From Alphaproteobacteria bacterium (GTDB lineage: Bacteria; Pseudomonadota; Alphaproteobacteria; UBA8366; JADFVY01), in NCBI GenBank assembly GCA_029881615.1, contig JAOUMF010000214.1, positions 1 to 5,030 on the forward strand: 5,030 bases of DNA, given 5' to 3'. Numbering within the stretch: the first letter of the stretch is position 1; each line of letters begins with the position of its first letter. A program made the translations under genes and the position numbers. Of the stretch, positions 1-4,787 are shown in pieces. Under the pieces are notes generated by a model. It did not search any database, was not told where the DNA came from, and worked only from the letters and a program-made list of their open reading frames with translations.

Positions 1-1304
1 TTTTGTGTGGAATAGAGCCAGGCCAGATTATTCAGGTCTATGGCCACCTCGGTATGGTCCTTGCCATAGGCCTTTTCGTCAATGGCGATGGCCGCGAGGA
101 ACATTTTCTCGGCTTCATCGAGCCGGTCCAACGTCTGATACAGGCTGCCCAGATTGATCAACGCCACGGCGACCGCCGGGTGTTCCTCTCCCAGGGCGGC
201 CTTCCACGTATCGAGCGCCGACTTATAGTATTTTTCCCCATCGGGGTATTTTCCAAGGGCGACGTTCAGGCGGGCCAGACTGTTCAGGTTCCCCGCCACC
301 AGTGTATGGATTGGACCGTAGGCGTTTTTGCGGATTTGCAGCGAGCGCTGGTAGAGCGCCTCGGCCTCGACAAAGCGTTCCATTTCCTCATAGAGGCCAG
401 CCAGATTGCTAACGTCGAGCGCGACCTCGGGGTGGTTTACGCCATAAGCGGTTTCATCGATTGAGATCGTGCGCTGATAAAGGGTTTCCGCTTCCTTGTA
501 TCTTTCGGTGGTGTGATACAGGCCAGCCAGATTGTTGGTGGCGATGGCGACGTCGGGATGTTTGTCGCCCCAGGCCTTTTCCCAGATTGCCAGCGCATTG
601 CGGTATTGTTTTTCCGCCGGACCGTACTGACCCAGCTCTTCATATAGCTGGCCTAGATTGTTATAGGATTCGGCGACCTTCGGGTCGTCCTTGCCAAGCG
701 CCTTGGTGCGGATGGAAAGCGACCGCATGTAAGCGTTTTCAGCGTCGTCGTAGCGCCCCTGTTCCCGGTAGAGGCCGCCGATATTGTTCAGGTCGATGGC
801 GACTTCCGGATGGTTCTTGCCCAGCGCGGTTTCATCCACCTTGATGGCGCGCAGCAGCATCTTTTCGGCTTCTTCAAGTCTGGTTTGCTCGCGATAGAGT
901 TGGCCCAGATTGACCGCAACGCCAGCGACGCTTCTGTGGTTTTCACCAAGCGTTTCGGTCCAGATGGACAGGGCGTCAAGATACAGCTTCTCGGCCTCAT
1001 CGTAGCGGCCGAGATCGGTATATAGCTGCGCCAGGGCATTGTAGTCCGCGGCGACCTCGGTATGCTTGTTTCCCAGCGCCTTCTTGTCGATGGCAATCGC
1101 GCGCTTCAGCTTTGACTCGGCCTCATCGAAACGGCCCATCACCTGCAGCAGGCCACTCATATTGACTAGCACCACCGATACGTCGGTGTGGTCCGGTCCA
1201 CGGCTGCTTTCAACGGCGTTCAAGGCTTTTTCGTAGAATGCTGCCGCCTTGTCGAAATCGCCTTCCTGTCTTGCGGTGTCAGCCTGTTCGGCATAGTTCT
1301 CCCA
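1..1304 (-). repeat. Ten tandem 126-bp (42-residue) TPR coding units
   Basis: Within the secreted TPR gene, ten consecutive units of exactly 126 bp are in register with no insertion or deletion between them, judged by the G-x-x-H loop at every 42nd residue from 63 to 441. DNA identity between units looks moderate (synonymous and non-synonymous changes are mixed), so this is an old, protein-level repeat and not a recent tandem expansion. Units fall into three classes by the residue 5 places before the loop Gly: D, R or W. Confidence 0.88.
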
Positions 1305-1385
1305 GGAAGCCGCGCTGGCGGTGACGGGCGCGAATGCCACGGTGAGCAACAAGAACGAGGTAACGAAAAATCTTGAAAAAAGCAT
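1..1385 (-). CDS. Secreted kinesin-light-chain-type TPR repeat protein (3' end outside window)
   Basis: The minus strand reads without a stop from ATG at 1385-1383 to the left edge, giving 461 residues of an incomplete protein. Residues 1-25 form a signal peptide: basic R5, a hydrophobic core FFVTSFLLLTVAFA, and an ASA|A cleavage site, so the mature protein is probably periplasmic or exported. From about residue 28 to the edge it is TPR repeats with an exact 42-residue period. The inter-repeat loop G-x-x-H recurs at residues 63, 105, 147, 189, 231 (GKDD, His lost), 273, 315, 357, 399 and 441. Helices carry NNLAGLY and Y/F-x-E-A-E motifs. This is the TPR_10/TPR_12 kinesin-light-chain form, normally a protein-binding scaffold; no catalytic domain is visible. 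The start is supported by AGGAG at 1398-1394, 8 nt from the ATG. It lies 69 bp downstream of another TPR gene in the same direction, so co-transcription is likely. Partner and function are unknown; an effector domain could follow beyond the edge. Confidence 0.9.
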   Translation of the reverse strand, partial: MLFSRFFVTSFLLLTVAFAPVTASAASWENYAEQADTARQEGDFDKAAAFYEKALNAVESSRGPDHTDVSVVLVNMSGLLQVMGRFDEAESKLKRAIAIDKKALGNKHTEVAADYNALAQLYTDLGRYDEAEKLYLDALSIWTETLGENHRSVAGVAVNLGQLYREQTRLEEAEKMLLRAIKVDETALGKNHPEVAIDLNNIGGLYREQGRYDDAENAYMRSLSIRTKALGKDDPKVAESYNNLGQLYEELGQYGPAEKQYRNALAIWEKAWGDKHPDVAIATNNLAGLYHTTERYKEAETLYQRTISIDETAYGVNHPEVALDVSNLAGLYEEMERFVEAEALYQRSLQIRKNAYGPIHTLVAGNLNSLARLNVALGKYPDGEKYYKSALDTWKAALGEEHPAVAVALINLGSLYQTLDRLDEAEKMFLAAIAIDEKAYGKDHTEVAIDLNNLAWLYSTQ

Positions 1386-1454
1386 CGAGTAATCTCCTGA
1401 CAGTGGATTGCTCCACAATATGTTCGGTAAATTCGGTAAAATAATCGCGTCCCG
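1386..1454 (-). promoter_or_regulatory. Leader of the secreted TPR gene: hairpin, Shine-Dalgarno, 9-bp tandem repeat
   Basis: Reading the minus strand toward the gene, this 69-bp gap holds two tandem copies of TTTACCGAA (1440-1423). A hairpin follows, GTGGA-GCAA-TCCAC (1416-1403), with a GNRA-type GCAA tetraloop. After 4 nt comes the Shine-Dalgarno AGGAG (1398-1394) and then the ATG. I see no convincing -35/-10 pair, and no U-tract follows the hairpin, so it is not an intrinsic terminator. It may shape access to the ribosome-binding site or stabilise mRNA; that is inference. Confidence 0.45.
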
Positions 1455-2678
1455 TTAGTCGGGCACCATGAAGACGTGCCGGCTGACCATCCACAATAGC
1501 CGCCCGCGCATTTCCGCCGCGCGTGCCGCCAGCCTTTCGGCCTCCGGCGTTCGATTTTGGGAATTCATCAAGTCGGAAAGGTCGGCCAGAACATCGGCGG
1601 CGATATCGACTCCCAACCGCCGGTATCCGCCATCCAGACTCTCGGCCAGATCGAGCGCGCGACCCAGGGTTTTTTCGGTTTCCGTAGCGTCGCTATCGCC
1701 CCCGGCGCGCAGGCGCGCGGTGACATGCAGTGAGGCTGCCTCGGCGGCGCGGGCAATTCGCTCGTCATTCAAGCCCTGGTCCTGCATCGCCTTGCACAGG
1801 CGTCCGGCCTCGGCGGTTCCCTGATTTTGCTGTGCAATTCTGGCCAGATAATACAGCACAGGCAGAAGGTCGGAGGCTGCCCCGCGGCCGCGTTCATAAA
1901 TTTCCCGGGACTGAAGGAGCAGCGCTTCGGCCTCTTCCGGGGCATTGCCGTATACATTCAAAAGGCGCGCCAGATTGAACAGCCCGGCCGCATAAACGGG
2001 GTGACTTGGCCCTGCCGTTTCCTGGCGCAGAATCAGACAATGCCGCAACAGAATTTCGGCGTCGGACACCAGCGCACGGTTCATGCAGTACAAGGCGTAA
2101 TTGTCGTGCACGGCAATATTCTGAAGGTCGCCCGGCTCCAATTGGTCCAGCGCGGCGATTGCAGCCTTGAAGGCAAGTCGCGCACCGGTATCGTTGCCGG
2201 CATTTGCCAATGCCATGGCCTGGTTCAACTTGATGGATGGCGTGTCGGGCTGCCCCAGCTTGCCCAGTAACGCGGCGGCGGCGGCGGTCAACTCGTGACC
2301 CTTGGCCGGATCGCCCTTCAACAGGTGCATTCGTCCGATATTGCTGACTGCGTGGGCCAGGTGGGAATTAACGCCGTCCGGCAGGTCGCCCAATATGCCG
2401 ATGGCTTCACCATACAGCTGCAAGGCGTTGTCGCGCCGGTCTAGTGCCGCCCGAAGATCGGCCAGACGGATACAGCTCTCCGCCAGCATCAAGGAATGCG
2501 GCCAGTCCGTCCGCGCTATCGCGAGCGCTTCTTCCATATATCCGGTGGCCTCGGCGAGACGCCGCCGGGTCACGGCTTGTTTTGTGTCCGCAATAAGTGA
2601 TTCCCATCGCGACCGGCCGGCGGGTGTATCCGTCAGTTCATCCGTCGAGGAAAGAAATCCCTGATTAACCGCTTCCAT
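1455..2678 (-). CDS. Cytosolic degenerate TPR/alpha-helical repeat protein
   Basis: A complete 407-residue protein from ATG at 2678-2676 to TAA at 1457-1455. It has no signal peptide or membrane segment. It is Ala/Leu/Arg-rich and almost wholly helical, with weak TPR-like pairs, for example residues 41-55 (LAEATGYMEEALAIA), 84-95 and 106-140. The clearest unit is residues 222-262: a GPSHP loop, then GLFNLARLLNVYG and EEAEALLLQSREIYE. This matches the G-x-x-H kinesin-light-chain repeat of the neighbouring secreted protein. The C-terminal third (about 305-400) is more helical sequence ending in WMVSRHVFMVPD, with no known domain that I recognise. Ribosome binding looks weak (only GGGGCCGGA about 10 nt or more upstream). 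It sits 69 bp after cysC and 69 bp before the secreted TPR gene, all on one strand. A role as scaffold or partner of that protein is inferred from context and shared repeat type only. Confidence 0.8.
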   Translation of the reverse strand: MEAVNQGFLSSTDELTDTPAGRSRWESLIADTKQAVTRRRLAEATGYMEEALAIARTDWPHSLMLAESCIRLADLRAALDRRDNALQLYGEAIGILGDLPDGVNSHLAHAVSNIGRMHLLKGDPAKGHELTAAAAALLGKLGQPDTPSIKLNQAMALANAGNDTGARLAFKAAIAALDQLEPGDLQNIAVHDNYALYCMNRALVSDAEILLRHCLILRQETAGPSHPVYAAGLFNLARLLNVYGNAPEEAEALLLQSREIYERGRGAASDLLPVLYYLARIAQQNQGTAEAGRLCKAMQDQGLNDERIARAAEAASLHVTARLRAGGDSDATETEKTLGRALDLAESLDGGYRRLGVDIAADVLADLSDLMNSQNRTPEAERLAARAAEMRGRLLWMVSRHVFMVPD

Positions 2679-2684
2679 CTGCTG

Positions 2685-2703
2685 TAATTCCGGCCCCGAA
2701 TTA
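2685..2703 (-). repeat. Inverted repeat just upstream of the second TPR gene
   Basis: TAATTC (2685-2690) and GAATTA (2698-2703) are perfect 6-bp inverted arms around a 7-bp spacer, 6 bp from the ATG at 2678. On the mRNA the purine-rich stretch that would serve as a Shine-Dalgarno lies in the loop and 3' arm, so the fold could limit translation. It may be no more than a chance AT-rich dyad. Confidence 0.3.
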
Positions 2704-2728
2704 ATGTCTGCAGCCTACAGCATGCACA

Positions 2729-2757
2729 AAAAACCTTAATGCTTCGTTCAGGTTTTT
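2729..2757 (-). terminator. Possible rho-independent terminator overlapping the end of cysC
   Basis: AAAAACCT (2757-2750 on the minus strand) pairs perfectly with AGGTTTTT (2736-2729) across a 13-nt loop, and the descending arm ends in six T's. The TGA stop of cysC (2750-2748) straddles the foot of the loop, so the stem starts inside the last codons. Only the CCT/AGG part is GC-containing, so it should be weak; it could allow read-through into the TPR genes. The same palindrome reads on the plus strand but lacks a free T-tract there. Confidence 0.4.
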
Positions 2758-3368
2758 CCGGTTGTTTCCGCGAAGGCCAGGTTGCGGGCGACGTAGTCCA
2801 GTACCAACGCGACGCTTTGCGTGACATCCTGCGAAGCGGTGTCCACCACCAGCTTTGGGTTTTCCGGTTCTTCGTACGGAGCGGAGATGCCCGTGAAATC
2901 TGGGATTTCGCCACGCCGGGCGCGTTCATAAAGGCCTTTGGGGTCGCGGGATTCGCATGTCGCCAGATCGGCCTTTACATGAATTTCATGGAAAGAATCG
3001 CCGGCTGCCTTGCGTGCCCCCTCGCGGTCGGCGCGATAGGGCGAGATGAAGGCCGAGATGCAAACAAAGCCTGCTTCCGCGAACAGGGCGGCGACCTCGC
3101 CGACACGGCGGATATTCTCGGTGCGGTCCTCGTGGCTGAATCCAAGGTTCGAATTCAGGCCGTGGCGCAGATTGTCGCCGTCCAGCACATAGACATGATA
3201 ACCTTGGGCGAAGAGCGCGCGTTCCACCTCGACCGCCAGTGTGGACTTGCCCGCGCCCGACAGCCCGGTCAGCCACAGCACGCCGCCCTTGTGCCGATTC
3301 CGCTCTTCGCGCGTCTTTCTGTCAACTCGCGAATGGACTTCGAAGATGTTGGTGGCTTTGGTGGTCAT
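2748..3368 (-). CDS. cysC: Adenylylsulfate (APS) kinase CysC
   Basis: A 206-residue cytosolic enzyme that phosphorylates adenosine 5'-phosphosulfate at the 3'-OH using ATP to make PAPS, the second step of sulfate activation. The P-loop GLSGAGKS is at residues 35-42. The APS-binding stretch DGDNLRHGLN is at 63-72, followed by LGFSHEDRTENIRRVGEVA (75-93). FISPYR (107-112) contains Ser109, the position phosphorylated in the E. coli enzyme. KGLYERARRGEIPDFTGISAPYEEPENP (144-171) is the family's substrate lid. The length is normal for a stand-alone kinase, and no ATP-sulfurylase (CysN/CysD or Sat) domain is fused or adjacent. The chosen start is ATG at 3368-3366. A GTG one codon upstream (3371-3369) is equally possible and has AAGGAA (3387-3382) 10 nt away. 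The gene follows phaR after 144 bp and precedes the two TPR genes. It could serve PAPS-dependent sulfation or assimilatory sulfate reduction; the window does not decide. Confidence 0.96.
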   Translation of the reverse strand: MTTKATNIFEVHSRVDRKTREERNRHKGGVLWLTGLSGAGKSTLAVEVERALFAQGYHVYVLDGDNLRHGLNSNLGFSHEDRTENIRRVGEVAALFAEAGFVCISAFISPYRADREGARKAAGDSFHEIHVKADLATCESRDPKGLYERARRGEIPDFTGISAPYEEPENPKLVVDTASQDVTQSVALVLDYVARNLAFAETTGKT

Positions 3369-3402
3369 CACTCTATCCCAGTTCCTTATGGCCCTTTTTG
3401 CG

Positions 3403-3439
3403 CCAGCGGGCTAACCGCCGGTCACATCATGCGCGACCG
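3403..3439 (-). promoter_or_regulatory. Two overlapping hairpins in the cysC 5' leader
   Basis: On the minus strand, hairpin one (3439-3419) pairs CGGTCGC with GTGACCG around a 7-nt loop (one G-U). Hairpin two (3421-3403) is CCGGCGG-TTAGC-CCGCTGG, with 7 pairs including one G-U and a 5-nt loop. They share bases 3419-3421, so both cannot be complete at once. An A-rich stretch follows and there is no T-tract, so this is not a standard terminator. It resembles a switchable leader. I do not recognise a known riboswitch class. Confidence 0.35.
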
Positions 3440-3443
3440 CGAT

Positions 3444-3472
3444 GCAATACAATCTCGTGAAGTTCGGGTCAA
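3444..3472 (-). promoter_or_regulatory. Candidate promoter of cysC
   Basis: TTGACC (3472-3467) matches the -35 consensus at 5 of 6 positions. It is followed after exactly 17 bp by TATTGC (3449-3444), a weak -10 (3 of 6). Transcription would start near 3437, giving a leader of about 70 nt that contains the hairpin pair upstream of the start codon. It would give cysC a promoter separate from phaR. Confidence 0.35.
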
Positions 3473-3480
3473 ATATTCTC

Positions 3481-3499
3481 GTTGCGCTGCAACAGCAAC
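3481..3499 (-). terminator. Hairpin shortly after the phaR stop codon
   Basis: On the minus strand, 14 nt past the TGA of phaR, GTTGCTG-TTG-CAGCGCAAC can fold with GCTG/CAGC and GTT/AAC pairs and a two-base bulge. No T-run follows, so it is at best a weak or rho-assisted 3' end. It is also rich in TTGC/GCAA words like those in the phaR upstream region, so it could be a PhaR-binding element instead. Confidence 0.25.
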
Positions 3500-3512
3500 C
3501 TTTGCCGAGGCG

Positions 3513-4130
3513 TCAGTCGCCCTTGCGGTCCGACAGGCTGCCGATCTGGCGTTCCAGTTCCTCCAGCTTGCGTTGCAGCTTGGCCATCTGTTCGCTCTCG
3601 ACATTCGTGGGAGCTTCTTTTTCCGGCGTCTTTTCCGCCGCTTGCGAAGTGCCGGATGATGGCGAGGCGGCGTTCGTGAACATCTTCATGGCCTGTTCGA
3701 ACATCGCCATGTTTTGCTTGCCCATTTCCTCCATCTTGCCGAAGGGGAAAACGGACCCAAAAGTTTCGTTCATATAACGCTGCATCTCGGACTGATTTTT
3801 TTCGAAGGACTGCATCATGAAGTCCAGATATTGCGGCAGCATGAACTTCTGAACGCTGTCTCCATAGAACCCTATGATCTGACGCAGGAAGCCGATGGGC
3901 AGCAGATTGTCGCCCTTGGATTCTTCCTCGACGATGATCTGGGTCAGTACCGAGCGGGTGATATCTTCGCCCGTCTTGGCGTCATAGACCGCGAAATCCA
4001 CGCCGTCCTTCACCATCTGGCAGAGATGATCCAGTGTCACATAGCTGCTGGTCGCCGTGTTATAGAGACGGCGATTCGCGTATTTCTTGATCGTAACGGG
4101 CGTGTCTCCGCCCTTACCCTTCTCGGCCAT
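3513..4130 (-). CDS. phaR: Polyhydroxyalkanoate synthesis repressor PhaR
   Basis: A 205-residue DNA-binding regulator of the PHA accumulation family. Residues 12-70 are the N-terminal PHB_acc_N DNA-binding domain, with the hallmark IKKYANRRLYNT (14-25), then SSYVTLDHLCQMV, DFAVYDAKTGEDITR and LTQIIVEEE. Residues 81-113 (FLRQIIGFYGDSVQKFMLPQ...) fit the PHB_acc domain, followed by a Met-rich amphipathic stretch (about 116-152) of the kind thought to contact polymer. Residues 153-178 are a Pro/Ala/Ser/Glu-rich linker, and 181-199 (QMAKLQRKLEELERQIGSL) a short coiled coil. In studied homologues PhaR represses phasin and its own gene and leaves DNA when it binds nascent PHA. ATG at 4130 was chosen because the family motif starts 14 residues in. 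The longer TTG start at 4160 lies in operator-like DNA and adds unconserved residues. It is divergent from a PHA-synthase-like pair, which supports the role. It is distinct from the PhaR synthase subunit of class IV enzymes. Confidence 0.95.
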   Translation of the reverse strand: MAEKGKGGDTPVTIKKYANRRLYNTATSSYVTLDHLCQMVKDGVDFAVYDAKTGEDITRSVLTQIIVEEESKGDNLLPIGFLRQIIGFYGDSVQKFMLPQYLDFMMQSFEKNQSEMQRYMNETFGSVFPFGKMEEMGKQNMAMFEQAMKMFTNAASPSSGTSQAAEKTPEKEAPTNVESEQMAKLQRKLEELERQIGSLSDRKGD

Positions 4131-4283
4131 AATCCGTTCCGCCTGGGAATGGTTTCGCAAATATTGCTACGCAGCATAACAGAACATTTTAAAAAATGCT
4201 GCAATGCATAATTTCAAATCTCGATACGAGGATATATTGCCACCGCTGGCGCCCGCTTGCGCCCGCCGCTATACTCCCCGCCC
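4131..4283. promoter_or_regulatory. Divergent control region with PhaR-operator-like dyads
   Basis: The 153 bp between phaR and the PHA-synthase-like pair are locally AT-rich and full of dyads. GCAA-ATA-TTGC-TAC-GCAG (4157-4174) gives alternating half-sites with 3-bp spacing; its right part differs by one base from a CTGC-N3-GCAG dyad. GCAGCAT (4171-4177) and ATGCTGC (4196-4202) are perfect 7-bp inverted arms, and between them CATTTT/AAAATG (4185-4198) forms another. ATGCAT (4204-4209) and a further TTGC (4237-4240) follow. From memory, alphaproteobacterial PhaR binds TGC/GCA-rich dyads of this type, so autoregulation is the simplest reading. The phaR promoter itself is not clear to me. Confidence 0.55.
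4246..4275 (+). promoter_or_regulatory. Candidate promoter for a leaderless mRNA of the PhaE-like gene
   Basis: TATACT (4270-4275) matches the -10 consensus at 5 of 6 positions. CTGGCG (4246-4251), 18 bp upstream, is a partial -35. The hexamer ends 8 bp before the ATG at 4284, so initiation at the usual distance falls at about 4282-4284, on or beside the start codon. The bases before the ATG (CTCCCCGCCC) contain no Shine-Dalgarno sequence, as expected for a leaderless transcript. Confidence 0.45.
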
Positions 4284-4787
4284 ATGAGCGAAGAAAAAGA
4301 ACGCGACAAAGGCACAGCCCCCGCCGATCTCGAGGATTTGGCGCGGCGGTTTCAGGATCTCTGGCGCGACCAGATGGCCGCGACGACGGCCGATCCCGAA
4401 TTCACGGAAATGATGGGCAAATGGATGGCTGCTTTTGTGCCGGGCGGTGGAACGGCGTCGGGTGTGAACCCGTTGACGATGTTCCCGGGCATGCCGCCGG
4501 GTATGTTCCCCGGGACAGGCGGCCCGATGGATCCGGCTGCCTGGATGGCTGCGATGCAGGCGACGATGACGGATCCTGCGAGGAAAGGCGGAGCGGATGA
4601 CGGAAAAAAGGGCGCCCCATCGGCTGGGGCCGCGACCGCTGCCGATGCATCTGGGGCTGGCGATGTGGCAAATGACCGTTTCGAGCGCCGCCTTGCCGCT
4701 CTTGAGCAAAGGCTGGACCGGTTGGAAGCCGTCGTTGGCGCCGCGGGCGGCGACTCTGCAAAGCGAACTCGCGGCCGCAAACCCTGA
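4284..4787 (+). CDS. Small PhaE-like/PHA synthase-associated protein (putative)
   Basis: A 167-residue soluble protein with no signal peptide. Residues 14-51 (ADLEDLARRFQDLWRDQM...EFTEMMGKWMAAF) are amphipathic, like the N-terminal helix of PhaE or PhaR subunits of class III/IV PHA synthases. Residues 52-90 are a Met/Pro/Gly-rich stretch with a short internal repeat (MFPGMPPGMFPG, 66-77). Residues 101-129 are an Ala/Gly/Ser/Asp linker. Residues 131-151 (DRFERRLAALEQRLDRLEAVV) are a coiled coil, and the tail AKRTRGRKP is strongly basic. The last 63 codons overlap the PhaC-like gene in another frame. ATG 4284 is preferred over TTG 4257, which has no Shine-Dalgarno and would add only a Pro-rich leader. 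The synthase-subunit role is inferred from position, overlap and helix-plus-coiled-coil layout; I cannot name the family with certainty. It is much shorter than typical PhaE. A phasin or granule-associated protein is the alternative. Confidence 0.75.
   Translation: MSEEKERDKGTAPADLEDLARRFQDLWRDQMAATTADPEFTEMMGKWMAAFVPGGGTASGVNPLTMFPGMPPGMFPGTGGPMDPAAWMAAMQATMTDPARKGGADDGKKGAPSAGAATAADASGAGDVANDRFERRLAALEQRLDRLEAVVGAAGGDSAKRTRGRKP
4581..4593 (+). promoter_or_regulatory. Internal ribosome-binding site for the PhaC-like gene
   Basis: AGGAAAGGCGGAG lies inside the upstream coding region. AAAGG (4584-4588) is 8 nt from the ATG at 4597, and AGGA and GGAG flank it. An in-frame stop at 4567-4569 and the conserved motif starting at residue 11 confine the start to about 4570-4630, where this ATG is the only one. 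Confidence 0.6.

Noticed and set aside
3..844. Plus-strand open frames of 127-153 residues
   Set aside because: They mirror the TPR-coding minus strand; apparent repeats in them are antisense copies of the 126-bp units.
1..1304. Regular 126-bp spacing considered as a CRISPR-like or satellite array
   Set aside because: The period is a multiple of three, the frame is open throughout, and conservation follows TPR residues, not DNA identity.
2302..2678. Possible frameshift at the start of the second TPR gene because of a weak ribosome site
   Set aside because: The frame is open and uniformly helical and Ala/Leu-rich from the ATG; no alternative frame upstream continues a TPR pattern.
1386..2747. 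Both intergenic gaps flanking the second TPR gene are exactly 69 bp
   Set aside because: The two spacers share no visible sequence similarity, so equal length is probably coincidence.
2739..3659. Plus-strand 306-residue open frame
   Set aside because: It is antisense to cysC and the end of phaR, both of which have full family motifs; its translation shows no recognisable domain and is a GC-rich mirror frame.
4128..4160. TTG at 4160 as the phaR start (10 extra residues)
   Set aside because: The TTG overlaps the GCAA half-site of the operator-like region, has no good Shine-Dalgarno, and the added residues are not part of the family motif; ATG at 4130 fits better.
3714..4211. Plus-strand 165-residue open frame
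   Set aside because: It is antisense to phaR and runs into the operator region, with no motif of its own.
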